The translations under genes were made by a program, and so were the position numbers. 64,000 bases of DNA from an uncultured Paracoccaceae bacterium. Lineage in GTDB: Bacteria; Pseudomonadota; Alphaproteobacteria; Rhodobacterales; Rhodobacteraceae. The stretch is taken from NCBI GenBank assembly GCA_947495795.1, contig CANMAI010000005.1:62001-126000 (forward strand). The letters are read 5' to 3'. The stretch's first letter is position 1. The number at the start of each line of letters is the position of its first letter. Shown here in pieces: positions 7,370 through 16,074 of this stretch. The notes under the pieces are model-generated. The model saw nothing but the letters and a program-made list of their open reading frames with translations. It did no database searches and was not told the DNA's origin.

Positions 7370-8179
7370 TTGACAGAAAGTGTGAGTGTGCGGGCCGCGC
7401 CCGAGGGCTGGCGGCTCTGGCTGCTTGAATTCTGGTGGTTTGGGCTGCGCCAGGCCTGGGCCTGCCTCTTTGGCGGGATCATGCTGGCGCTGATTGTGGC
7501 GACGCATCTTGTCTGGCCCGATGATGCCGCGATGCATCGTTATGATTTCCTGTTTCTGGCAGCTTTGGGCATTCAGGCTGGGCTGCTCGCCACCGGGCTG
7601 GAAAGCTGGGAAGAGGCGCGGGTGATCCTGCTCTTCCACATCGTCGGTACGGCGATGGAGGTGTTCAAGACCGCAGCTGGCAGCTGGATCTACCCGGAGG
7701 AGGCGATTTTTCATATTGGCGCAGTGCCGCTTTTCTCGGGCTTCATGTATTCGGCAGTGGGGTCCTACCTCGCTCGCGTTTGGCGGTTGTTTGACTTTCG
7801 GTTCACACGGTATCCGCCTTTCTGGGCAACGGTGGTGGTGAGTGTGCTGGCCTATATCAACTTCTTTTCGCATCACTACATATGGGATTTTCGGTATGTT
7901 CTGATTGCAGCGACGCTCATGCTCTACGGCCCATGTTGGGTGCATTACACGCCAAAGAGGATGCGGTTGCGGATGCCTTTGGCGTTCGGATTTTTGCTGG
8001 TGGCACTGTTCATCTGGTTTGCGGAAAACATCGGGACATTTGCGGGGGCGTGGATCTATCCGAACCAGAAGGAGGGGTGGAGTTTGGTCAGTATCTCCAA
8101 GCTCGGCTCTTGGTATCTTCTGATGATCCTGAGCTTTGTGATGGTAAGTGCCGTGGCCAAGCCCGAAAGAGAGGCTTGA
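7370..8179 (+). CDS. DUF817 family integral membrane protein
   Basis: 269 residues with eight predicted membrane helices. Conserved DUF817 features are WWFGLRQAWACLFGG at the start, two AGSWIYPEE / GAWIYPNQ motifs, and ALIVATHLVWP. The function of the family is unknown. A TTG start at 7370 with AAGAAGG upstream is preferred; a GTG at 7382 is possible. It follows sbtB by about 70 bp on the same strand and precedes glnE by 31 bp, so it could be transcribed with either. Confidence 0.85.
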   Translation: MTESVSVRAAPEGWRLWLLEFWWFGLRQAWACLFGGIMLALIVATHLVWPDDAAMHRYDFLFLAALGIQAGLLATGLESWEEARVILLFHIVGTAMEVFKTAAGSWIYPEEAIFHIGAVPLFSGFMYSAVGSYLARVWRLFDFRFTRYPPFWATVVVSVLAYINFFSHHYIWDFRYVLIAATLMLYGPCWVHYTPKRMRLRMPLAFGFLLVALFIWFAENIGTFAGAWIYPNQKEGWSLVSISKLGSWYLLMILSFVMVSAVAKPEREA

Positions 8180-8210
8180 CGGAGCCCGAGAAGCGACCAC
8201 CCTTGGTGCC

Positions 8211-10979
8211 ATGAAATTTCTCGATAGTATCCATAGCTATCCCTTGCCCTTTCAGGAGGCACCTGCCGCCGAAATGCGTGCGCGCTATCGGGATAGCGGC
8301 GTGTTTGCGGAGCTTGCAGCGGGAGTGGCTGGGTGTAGCCCCTACCTTGGCAATTTGCTCACGCGGGAAGAGGAATGGCTGCGAGAGGGGTTTGCGCTTT
8401 CGCCGGATGAAGGATTTGCTCGCTGCTTTGAGGGTGAGGAGGGTGTCGCCTTGCCTGCGACCCTGCGCCGGAGCAAGGGGCGGGCAGCGCTTTGGGCCGG
8501 ATTGGCGGATCTGGGCGGCATGTGGCCGCTGGAGGCTGTGACCGGGGCTTTGACCTCTCTTGCCGATTGGTCCGTGGGGGCTGCCATGGCCGAGCTTGTG
8601 GCGCAGGAGCGCGCACGGAGGAAACTGCCGGAGTGTGAAGCACCTTGTGGTGGGCTCTTTGCCCTGTCTATGGGCAAGATGGGCGCGGGAGAGTTGAACT
8701 ATTCTTCCGATATTGATCTCATTCTTCTCTTCGATGAGGCGCTTTATCCGGCGGAGGATTATTCCTCTGTGCGTTCGGCATTTATCCGGGTGGGCCAGAA
8801 GCTGGTGCGCATACTCTCAGACGTGACGGAGGGGGGGTATGTGTTCCGCACCGATCTGCGGCTGCGTCCCAATCCTTCGGTGACGCCCGTGGTGATCGGG
8901 ATGGGTGCTGCGGAGCGCTACTATGAGGCCGAGGGGCGCGGGTGGGAGCGTGCGGCGATGATCAAGGCGCGGGTATGTGCCGGGGATATCGACGCGGGGG
9001 AGCGTTTTCTGGACGATCTTGTGCCCTTTGTCTGGCGGCGGCATCTGGATTTTGCGGCCATTGAGGATGCGCATGCAATGCGGTTGCGTATTCGCGAACA
9101 CAAGGGGCTGGCTGGGCGGTTCAGCTTGCCCGGGCACAATGTTAAGCTGGGGCGGGGCGGCATTCGGGAGATCGAGTTTTTTGCGCAGACGCATCAGCTG
9201 ATCCTGGGTGGGAGGAACCCGGAGCTGCGGTGCCGAGAGACGAAACCCGCTTTGGCGGCTTTGGCTGCGGGTGGCTGGGTGCCGGAGGATCTGGCCGTGG
9301 AGCTCGCGGAGGCTTACACCGCGCACCGCGCGCTGGAGCATCGGTTGCAGATGCTGGAAGATGCGCAGACACATTCTTACCCGGAGAGCAGCGAGGCGCG
9401 GGTGCGGTTGGCGCGGTTCTGCGGTGCGGCGGATGAGGCGGCTTTCGAGGCAGGTGAGGCGGAGCGCTTTTTGCGGGTGCATGCTGCGATGGAGGGGTTC
9501 TTTACGCCGGATGCCGAGGGTGCACCGGACTGGGAGGGTTTTGCGGATCGGGAGACTGCAATGGCACGGGTGGAGAGTTGGCAAAGCCTGCCCGCGCTGC
9601 GTTCGGACCGGGCGCGGGGGATCTTCCGGCGGTTGGAGCCCAAAATTGCAGCGCGGCTTTCCACCGCCCAGATGCCGGATGAGGCGCTTGTGCAATTTGA
9701 TAGGTTTTTGAGAGGTTTGCCCGCGGGTGTTCAAGTGTTTTCTCTCTTTGAAGCCAATTCTGAACTGCTGGATTTGCTGGTTGAGATTTGCGCGGTGGCG
9801 CCTCGGCTTGCGGGATATCTCGGGCGGCATGCCGGTGTGCTGGACGCTGTGCTCTCGCCCGATTTCTTTGAGCCTTTGCCCGCTTGCGAAGTGCTGACCG
9901 CGCGGCTTTCGCAGGCCCTGGCGAAGGTGGATGATTATGAGCGGGCGCTGGATCATGTGCGCCGATGGGTGCGGGAACGGCATTTTCGGGTGGGTGTGCA
10001 GGCTTTGCGCGGGATTGCCACGCAGGATGCTGCCGCGCTCGATTATGCGGATTTGGCGGAGGCTGCCTTGCGTGCGCTGTTGCCCGTGGTGGTTGATGAG
10101 TTTGCGCGGCGGTTCGGGCCGCCACCGGGGGCGGGGTTGGCCGTGTTGGCGATGGGTAAGCTTGGCAGCCGGGACATGACGGCGGCTTCCGATCTGGATT
10201 TGATCGTGATCTACGACGCGGCGGGTGTGGAGGCCTCGGAAGGGCCGAAATCGCAGGCATCATCTGTTTACTACGCGCGACTGACAAAGGCCTTTCTCTC
10301 TGCCTTGACAGTGCCGACGGCGGAGGGCGGGCTGTACGAGGTGGATATGCGGCTTCGCCCATCCGGACGACAGGGGCCGGTGGCGACGGGGCTTTCAAGT
10401 TTTGCCACCTATCAGCGCGAGGAGGCCTGGACCTGGGAGCACCTGGCGTTGACGCGGGCACGGGTGGTTGCGGTGAGTGACGCAGACCTTGAGGCCCGCG
10501 TGATGGCGGCCGTGACGGATGGACTGGCGGCGGCAAGACCGCGTGACGTGGTCATGGCCGATGTGCGCGATATGCGGGCACGGCTTTTGGAGGCGAAGGG
10601 ACCCGGCAGCGCCTGGGAGGTGAAGGCAGGACCGGGGCGCTTGCTGGATATGGATCTCTATCTTCAGGCTGGCGCCTTGGTGACCGAATTGCGCGAGGTT
10701 GTGGCACCGAGGGAGATGATCGCGGGGCTTGAGGCGTCAGGTTTTCTCAGTGCTGTGGATGCCACTGTGATCTCGGAAGCCTATATGGTGTTTTCCACCG
10801 TGCAGCATCTGGCGCGTGTGGCTTTGGACGGGGCGTTGGTGCCCGAAGAACTGGGGGCAGGGTTCGCCGAGGTTTTGTGCAGTGCTTTGGGAGAGAAGGA
10901 TCTGGCGGCCGTGGAGGCACGGCTGGTATCAGATGCGTGTGCTGTTGCCGCGGTGATTGACGCCGGCGTGGGTGCGTGA
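8211..10979 (+). CDS. glnE: Bifunctional glutamine synthetase adenylyltransferase/deadenylylase
   Basis: 922 residues. GlnE controls glutamine synthetase by attaching and removing AMP in response to PII status. Two nucleotidyltransferase domains are visible: the N-terminal deadenylylase with GKMGAGELNYSSDIDLIL (about residues 154-170) and the C-terminal adenylyltransferase with MGKLGSRDMTAASDLDLIV (about 647-665), each with its DxD metal pair. PII-uridylyltransferase-linked linker regions lie between. The start MKFLDSIHSYPLPF at 8211 was chosen over an in-frame start inside the upstream gene. Confidence 0.95.
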   Translation: MKFLDSIHSYPLPFQEAPAAEMRARYRDSGVFAELAAGVAGCSPYLGNLLTREEEWLREGFALSPDEGFARCFEGEEGVALPATLRRSKGRAALWAGLADLGGMWPLEAVTGALTSLADWSVGAAMAELVAQERARRKLPECEAPCGGLFALSMGKMGAGELNYSSDIDLILLFDEALYPAEDYSSVRSAFIRVGQKLVRILSDVTEGGYVFRTDLRLRPNPSVTPVVIGMGAAERYYEAEGRGWERAAMIKARVCAGDIDAGERFLDDLVPFVWRRHLDFAAIEDAHAMRLRIREHKGLAGRFSLPGHNVKLGRGGIREIEFFAQTHQLILGGRNPELRCRETKPALAALAAGGWVPEDLAVELAEAYTAHRALEHRLQMLEDAQTHSYPESSEARVRLARFCGAADEAAFEAGEAERFLRVHAAMEGFFTPDAEGAPDWEGFADRETAMARVESWQSLPALRSDRARGIFRRLEPKIAARLSTAQMPDEALVQFDRFLRGLPAGVQVFSLFEANSELLDLLVEICAVAPRLAGYLGRHAGVLDAVLSPDFFEPLPACEVLTARLSQALAKVDDYERALDHVRRWVRERHFRVGVQALRGIATQDAAALDYADLAEAALRALLPVVVDEFARRFGPPPGAGLAVLAMGKLGSRDMTAASDLDLIVIYDAAGVEASEGPKSQASSVYYARLTKAFLSALTVPTAEGGLYEVDMRLRPSGRQGPVATGLSSFATYQREEAWTWEHLALTRARVVAVSDADLEARVMAAVTDGLAAARPRDVVMADVRDMRARLLEAKGPGSAWEVKAGPGRLLDMDLYLQAGALVTELREVVAPREMIAGLEASGFLSAVDATVISEAYMVFSTVQHLARVALDGALVPEELGAGFAEVLCSALGEKDLAAVEARLVSDACAVAAVIDAGVGA

Positions 10980-11030
10980 TGTGTGTTTGGACGGTGGGTT
11001 GCACTAACCCTACCACCTGGGGTTAAGCGT

Positions 11031-11936
11031 GTGGCGCTTCCGATTGTATACCATCCGGACTATATGGCTCCGCTGAAGCCCGGGCACCGTTTTCCGATGT
11101 CGAAATACGGATATCTGCGCGAGACCCTGATTGCTGAGGGGCTTTTGCCGGAGGTGGGCGGCTATCTGGCACCGGCGCCTGCACGGTTTGCCGAGATCGC
11201 CGCAGTGCATGCGCCTGACTATGTGGACCGTGTGTTCACGCAGACGCGGAGTGCAGCCGAGACGCGGGCCATCGGGTTGCCCGACACGGAGCGGGTGGCA
11301 CGCCGTGCGCGGCTATCGGCGGCCGGGACGACGCTGGCCGCGCGGTTGGCGCTGGAATACGGGGTTGCGTGCAATGCGGCAGGCGGAAGCCACCATGCGG
11401 GGCCCTTGGGCGGGGCTGGGTTTTGCGTGTTCAACGATGTGGCGGTGGCGGCGCGTGCCTTGCTGGATGCAGGGCAGGTGGCGCGCATTCTGATCGTGGA
11501 TCTTGATGTCCATCAGGGCGACGGTACCGCCCGCATCTTTGCAGAAACGCCTGCCGTTTTCACTTTTTCGGTTCATGCGGAGAGAAATTACCCTGAGGAG
11601 AAGGCCGTATCCGACTGGGATATCGGGCTGGCGGATGGCATCGAAGACGGGGAATATCTGGCCGTTTTGCGGGAGGCATTGCCAAAGGTACTGGCGCTGA
11701 ACCGGCCGGATATCGTGTTCTACAATGGGGGAGTGGACCCTCATGCAGCGGACAGGCTTGGGCGTTTGTGCCTTAGCGACGAAGGGATCTCGGCGCGGGA
11801 TGCGCTGGTGTTCTCCACCACGCGGGCCGCCGGAATTCCGGTTGTCGGCGTGCTGGGTGGGGGATATGACGCAGATATTGTTGCTCTTGGCGCGCGCCAC
11901 GCGCGGATGTTTGCGGCGGCGGCGGAATGGATGTGA
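11031..11936 (+). CDS. Histone deacetylase-like zinc amidohydrolase
   Basis: 301 residues, single HDAC/arginase-fold domain of the bacterial class IV-like type. Visible are the substrate loop HPDYMAPLKPGHRFPMSKY, the catalytic histidine pair in GGSHHAGPLGGAGFCVFND (about residue 120), the zinc aspartate/histidine DLDVHQGDGT (about 157), and the late GVDPHAADRLG loop. Such enzymes deacetylate polyamines, acetoin-like or other acetylated small molecules in bacteria; the substrate is unknown. GTG 11031 is taken as start, with a GGGG stretch upstream. It is followed closely by a small conserved gene. Confidence 0.9.
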   Translation: MALPIVYHPDYMAPLKPGHRFPMSKYGYLRETLIAEGLLPEVGGYLAPAPARFAEIAAVHAPDYVDRVFTQTRSAAETRAIGLPDTERVARRARLSAAGTTLAARLALEYGVACNAAGGSHHAGPLGGAGFCVFNDVAVAARALLDAGQVARILIVDLDVHQGDGTARIFAETPAVFTFSVHAERNYPEEKAVSDWDIGLADGIEDGEYLAVLREALPKVLALNRPDIVFYNGGVDPHAADRLGRLCLSDEGISARDALVFSTTRAAGIPVVGVLGGGYDADIVALGARHARMFAAAAEWM

Positions 11937-11952
11937 GGTGATGCGATGAGCG

Positions 11953-12240
11953 GTGGCGACAATGCCGAAGGGTGATCATCCGCTGGACCCGCGCGGGCTG
12001 ATCATGGAGGCTTACCGTATCGAGGGGATCAGCGGGCCTGATTGCCGGACTATCTTTTTCGATTGGGCCTTGGGGCTGGATGCTGGTGAAGACCCTAACG
12101 CCGCTATCGAGAGCCTTCTCGGACATTATGGGAACGGTGCGCCGAACCATCCGATGACGGATGTGCTCCGCGAGGGGTTGAGCACGTCTGCTCCGAAAAG
12201 ACGAAGTGGGCGGCGACGGAGTGTGCATCGGGATCAGTAG
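11953..12240 (+). CDS. Small conserved hypothetical protein (HDAC-linked)
   Basis: 95 residues from GTG 11953, or 92 from ATG 11962. The core MPKGDHPLDPRGLIMEAYRI, a conserved DCRTIFFDWALGL and PNHPMTDVLREGL, followed by a basic tail, resembles a short protein common in Rhodobacteraceae, without known function. No membrane helix or metal motif is visible. It is 16 bp behind the deacetylase-like gene and likely shares its transcript. Confidence 0.7.
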   Translation: MATMPKGDHPLDPRGLIMEAYRIEGISGPDCRTIFFDWALGLDAGEDPNAAIESLLGHYGNGAPNHPMTDVLREGLSTSAPKRRSGRRRSVHRDQ

Positions 12241-12310
12241 ATCGGTTGTTGTGAGCTTTCCGGCTTCACAAATGATGCGCTGTGCCTGAAACTCCGCCGA
12301 GGGAGTGCGT

Positions 12311-13480
12311 ATGCGAACACAGGTGGCAATTATTGGCGGCGGGCCTTCGGGGCTTTTGTTGGGGCAGCTTTTGGCGCGGTGCGGAATTGAGAGCGTGGTG
12401 CTGGAGCGCCAGACCAAGGCGTACGTACTCGGCCGGATCAGGGCGGGTGTGCTGGAGCGGGGGCTTGTGGAGCTGCTGCGCGAGGCGGGCTGTGCTGCGC
12501 GGCTGGAGCGTGAGGGCTTTGTGCATGATGGCGTGCTTATCGCATATGACAACAAGCAATTCCGCCTCGATTTCAAGGAATTGACTGGGGAGCACGTCAC
12601 CGTTTATGGGCAAACGGAGGTGACTACTGACCTGTACGCCGCACGGGAGGCTTCTGGTGGGGTGATCCACTACGAGGTGGAGGATGTGGTGATTGAGGGG
12701 GCGGAGGGTGATGCTCCGTTTGTCACGTACAGGATCGGCGGAAAGAACCATCGGCTCGATTGCGATTTTGTGGCTGGGTGCGACGGCTTTCATGGGGTGA
12801 GCCGGAAGACCATTCCGGAGGCTGTACGTACGGAATACGAGAAAGTGTATCCGTTCGGCTGGCTTGGCATTCTCTCGGAAACGCCGCCTGTAGATCCGGA
12901 GTTGATCTATGCCTGCTCGGAACGTGGGTTCGCGCTCTGCTCCATGCGAAATGAGGCGCTGAGCAGGTATTATGTGCAATGTGATGTGGCCGATGATCTG
13001 GAGGAGTGGAGCGATCAGGCTTTTTGGGATGAATTGCGGCGGCGGATACCGGCGGCAGCGGCTGATGCGCTGGTCACCGGACCATCGATTGAGAAATCCA
13101 TAGCGCCGCTGCGGTCCTTCGTGTGTGAGCCGATGCGGTGGGGACGGCTTTTTCTTTGTGGGGATGCGGCGCATATCGTACCGCCGACCGGGGCGAAGGG
13201 GCTGAATACAGCGGCTTCTGATGTGCATTACCTCTACACTGGCCTTCGGCAGTTCTACGAGGAGAAGGATGCGGAGGGGCTGGATCAGTATTCGGAGCGG
13301 GCGCTGGCACGGGTTTGGAAAGCGGAACGCTTCAGCTGGTGGTTCACCTCAACGATGCATCGCTTTCCGGGGCAGGCGGATTTTGACCTCAAGATGCAGC
13401 AGGCGGAACTGGCATTTCTTCGGAGCAGCCGGGATGCGCAGGCGGCTGTTGCGACCAACTATGTGGGGCTGCCTTATTGA
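12311..13480 (+). CDS. pobA: 4-hydroxybenzoate 3-monooxygenase
   Basis: 389 residues. PobA hydroxylates 4-hydroxybenzoate to protocatechuate using FAD and NADPH. Motifs: the N-terminal FAD fold GGGPSGLLLGQLL, VLGRIRAGVLE close to the family's RIRAGVLEQ signature, the DG motif GCDGFHGVSRK, and CGDAAHIVPPTGAKGLN (about residue 282). The ATG at 12311 follows GAGGGAG. It overlaps pcaD by one base, so hydroxylation and a later ring-cleavage-pathway step are co-expressed. Confidence 0.95.
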   Translation: MRTQVAIIGGGPSGLLLGQLLARCGIESVVLERQTKAYVLGRIRAGVLERGLVELLREAGCAARLEREGFVHDGVLIAYDNKQFRLDFKELTGEHVTVYGQTEVTTDLYAAREASGGVIHYEVEDVVIEGAEGDAPFVTYRIGGKNHRLDCDFVAGCDGFHGVSRKTIPEAVRTEYEKVYPFGWLGILSETPPVDPELIYACSERGFALCSMRNEALSRYYVQCDVADDLEEWSDQAFWDELRRRIPAAAADALVTGPSIEKSIAPLRSFVCEPMRWGRLFLCGDAAHIVPPTGAKGLNTAASDVHYLYTGLRQFYEEKDAEGLDQYSERALARVWKAERFSWWFTSTMHRFPGQADFDLKMQQAELAFLRSSRDAQAAVATNYVGLPY

Positions 13481-14262
13481 TGCGGGTTGTGGATTTCGGA
13501 GATGTGGCGTTGCATTGGCGCGAGGATGGGGATCCTGCGGGGATGCCGCTTGTCTTTGCCAATTCGCTTGGAACAGATCTGCGTCTCTGGGACGGGGTGG
13601 TGACTTTGCTGCCGAAGGGCGTGCGGGTCATCCGCTACGATATGCGTGGACATGGGCTTTCCGCCTGCCCGTCAGCACCCTATGCGATGGGAACCTTGGT
13701 GCGGGATGCCGAGCGGCTGCTGGAGCATCTTGGTATTTCGGATTGCGTGTTTATCGGGCTTTCCATCGGCGGAATGGTGGCGCAAAGGCTGGCGGTGAAG
13801 CGGCCCGATCTCGTGCGGGCGCTGGTACTTTCCAACACGGCCGTGAAGATGGGCACTGCGGCGATGTGGGAAGAGCGGATTGCGGCCATTCGCTCGGGTG
13901 GGATTGCGGCGTTGACCGATGCCATTATGGAGCGCTGGTTTTCGCCCGACTTTCGGGGAAAACCAGAGCTTGGGCTTTGGCGCGCCATGCTGGAACGCAC
14001 GCCGGTTGAGGGCTATGTGGGCTGTTCGGCTGCGATTGCCGGGACGGACCTGCTGACGCCCACATCCGGGCTGCGGTTGCCGGTGCTTGGGATTGCGGGC
14101 AGTGAAGATGGGGCGAGCCCGCCTGATCTGGTTCGTGAGACGGTGGATCTGGTACCCGGGGCTGAATTTGCGCTGATGCGCGGTGCTGGGCATCTGCCGT
14201 GCGTGGAGCAGCCCGAGGCCTATGCGGGCCTGCTTTCAGAATTTGTGGCGGGCTTAATGTAG
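13480..14262 (+). CDS. pcaD: 3-oxoadipate enol-lactonase
   Basis: 260 residues, alpha/beta hydrolase. PcaD hydrolyses 3-oxoadipate enol-lactone to 3-oxoadipate in the protocatechuate branch. Seen are the oxyanion stretch ANSLGTDLRLWD, the nucleophile elbow GLSIGGMVAQ (serine about residue 94), and the catalytic histidine in GAGHLPCVEQP. It starts on the last base of the pobA stop codon. The rest of the branch (pcaHG, pcaB, pcaC, pcaIJ) is not in this window. A related hydrolase is possible but the pobA linkage favours PcaD. Confidence 0.88.
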   Translation: MRVVDFGDVALHWREDGDPAGMPLVFANSLGTDLRLWDGVVTLLPKGVRVIRYDMRGHGLSACPSAPYAMGTLVRDAERLLEHLGISDCVFIGLSIGGMVAQRLAVKRPDLVRALVLSNTAVKMGTAAMWEERIAAIRSGGIAALTDAIMERWFSPDFRGKPELGLWRAMLERTPVEGYVGCSAAIAGTDLLTPTSGLRLPVLGIAGSEDGASPPDLVRETVDLVPGAEFALMRGAGHLPCVEQPEAYAGLLSEFVAGLM

Positions 14263-14341
14263 ATCGGTGAACCTACACCCCTCTCAAGGGCTGATTTGGC
14301 ATTCGGGCCTTATTTTCGGCCCAGCAGACTTGGAGCCTGAT

Positions 14342-14444
14342 TAAACCGTTTCCAAATATATCGAAATAGTCAGAACACTGCCAAGCCTTCGGCGCACTTG
14401 GGCTTTTATCGAGAGGATGTCTAAGGTTATTTGGAAACGCTTTA
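14342..14444. repeat. MITE-like 103-bp element with terminal inverted repeats
   Basis: Ends carry 17-bp inverted repeats with one mismatch (TAAACCGTTTCCAAATA at 14342-14358 against 14428-14444); the inner 12 bp are perfect. The interior can fold further (GCCAAG and CTTGGGC around a TTCGGCG turn). It lies between convergent pcaD and the peptidase gene. No other copy is evident in the window. Confidence 0.5.
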
Positions 14445-14448
14445 GGAT

Positions 14449-14467
14449 GGTGGGCAGATTGCCCACC
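14449..14467. terminator. Stem-loop between convergent genes
   Basis: GGTGGGCA-GAT-TGCCCACC, a perfect 8-bp stem with a 3-base loop, lies 24 bp beyond the stop of the peptidase gene and downstream of pcaD. There is no U-tract. It may serve as a bidirectional transcript end. Confidence 0.45.
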
Positions 14468-14491
14468 CTACGGGCTCCACGGGGTTTTGCG

Positions 14492-15865
14492 CTATTCTGT
14501 CAGTGCGTCGAGAATGCGGATCCAGCTGCGGATGCCCTTCTGATAGCTTGAGAGATTGTACTTCTCATTGGGGCTGTGGATGTTGTCGTCATCGAGACCA
14601 TACCCGATGAGCACGCTATCCGTATCGAGGTAGGTGCGGAAATGGCCGACAATGGGGATTGAGCCGCCTGAGCCGATGAAGACGGCATCGTTTGGCCACT
14701 CATCCGAGAGAGCGGCCTGGGCTTTGGCGAATTCGGGTGCTTCGATCGGCATGGTGGTGGCGCCTGCCGTATCCTTGCCGCGGAATTCTACCGAGCAATC
14801 GGGAGGCAGGTTGGCCATGACGAAATCCCGGAAGCTTTGCTGGATGTCATCGGCATCCTGCGTTCCGACAAGGCGGAAGCTGACTTTGGCGGAGGCCTTT
14901 GACGGCAGCACGGTCTTGAAGCCTGCGCCCGTGTATCCACCCCATATACCGTTGATGTCGCAGGTGGGCCGGGACCATACCTGCTCCAACACACTGCGGC
15001 TCTCTTCACCAGCCGGCTTTGAAAGGCTGACATCGCCGAGGAACTTTGCCGCATCGAAGGGCAGCGCATCCCATGAGGCTTTTACATCTGCCGGGAGTTC
15101 AGGCACGCCTTCGTAAAAACCGGGGAGCGTGACGCGGCCCTGATCGTCATGGAGGTTGCCGAGAATTTTGGTGAGGACGCGGATCGGGTTGATCGCCGGG
15201 CCGCCATACATGCCGGAATGAAGATCTCTGTCGGGCCCGCTGATTGTGAAATCCTCTTGCGCCATACCGCGCAGCATCGTGGTGATCGCAGGCGTTTCAG
15301 GATCAAACATGCCGGTATCACAGACAAGTGCGATATCGGCCTTGAGCTCTTCCGCATTCGCCTTGAGGAAGGGGATGAGGGAGGGAGAGCCGGATTCTTC
15401 CTCGCCCTCGAAGAGAATCGTGATATTGCCCGGAAGCGTACCGGTTGCGACTTTCCACGCGCGGCAGGCTTCCACGAATGTCATCAACTGGCCTTTATCG
15501 TCCGATGCGCCCCGCGCACGAATGACCTTGCCGCCCTCAGTATCCTCCAGCACGGGATCAAAGGGATCACGGTTCCAGAGATCGAGCGGATCTACCGGCT
15601 GCACATCGTAATGGCCGTAAAAGAGGATATGGGGCCCGGGTGCCTTATGATGGGCAACAACCATTGGGTGGCCGGGTGTATCGCGACGAGAGGCTTCAAA
15701 GCCCAGTTCCGTCAGGTCTCTCACGAGCCAATCGGCAGCCTCCTGGCAGGGCTCTTTGTAAGCAGGGTCGGTGGATATGCTTTGAATGCGCAAGAGATCG
15801 AACAGCCGTGTGACGGATGCATCCAGTTGTGCATCAGCCGCGTTGAGGATGGAGATCAATTGCAT
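14492..15865 (-). CDS. M20-family metallopeptidase (dipeptidase-like)
   Basis: 457 residues. Two-zinc M20/M25/M40 peptidase: HILFYGHYDVQPVDPLDLW holds the first zinc histidine and aspartate, ARGASDDKGQL the bridging aspartate, FEGEEESGSPSL the catalytic and binding glutamates, DRDLHSGMYGGP the dimerisation-domain histidine, and NIHSPNEKYNL the last zinc histidine. The length and YGHYDVQP wording match the M20 dipeptidase subgroup. The ATG at 15863-15865 has AAAAGG upstream; the longer open frame is AT-rich and non-coding in character. Confidence 0.92.
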   Translation of the reverse strand: MQLISILNAADAQLDASVTRLFDLLRIQSISTDPAYKEPCQEAADWLVRDLTELGFEASRRDTPGHPMVVAHHKAPGPHILFYGHYDVQPVDPLDLWNRDPFDPVLEDTEGGKVIRARGASDDKGQLMTFVEACRAWKVATGTLPGNITILFEGEEESGSPSLIPFLKANAEELKADIALVCDTGMFDPETPAITTMLRGMAQEDFTISGPDRDLHSGMYGGPAINPIRVLTKILGNLHDDQGRVTLPGFYEGVPELPADVKASWDALPFDAAKFLGDVSLSKPAGEESRSVLEQVWSRPTCDINGIWGGYTGAGFKTVLPSKASAKVSFRLVGTQDADDIQQSFRDFVMANLPPDCSVEFRGKDTAGATTMPIEAPEFAKAQAALSDEWPNDAVFIGSGGSIPIVGHFRTYLDTDSVLIGYGLDDDNIHSPNEKYNLSSYQKGIRSWIRILDALTE

Positions 15866-16074
15866 GGGGGATACCTTTTTACCTTCGCAGTTTTGCCGAG
15901 AATGAAGATGCAGGTAGGGGAAGTGAAGGTAGATTTTGTGGTGAAAAGAGAGAAAGCTCACAGTTTTCTTGGAGGATGGCTCTAAGAGAATCAGCCCAGT
16001 GGTGCCGTTAGCCGGAGTGCATTTATCTAAAAGTGATCAGATTTTTAGAAATTCAACCCCAGGATGTTTCTAGG

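Noticed and set aside
6136-8212. Two long minus-strand open frames over sbtA, sbtB and the DUF817 gene
   Set aside because: Shadows of clear membrane-protein and PII-like genes; composition rich in Arg, His and Pro as expected for antisense frames.
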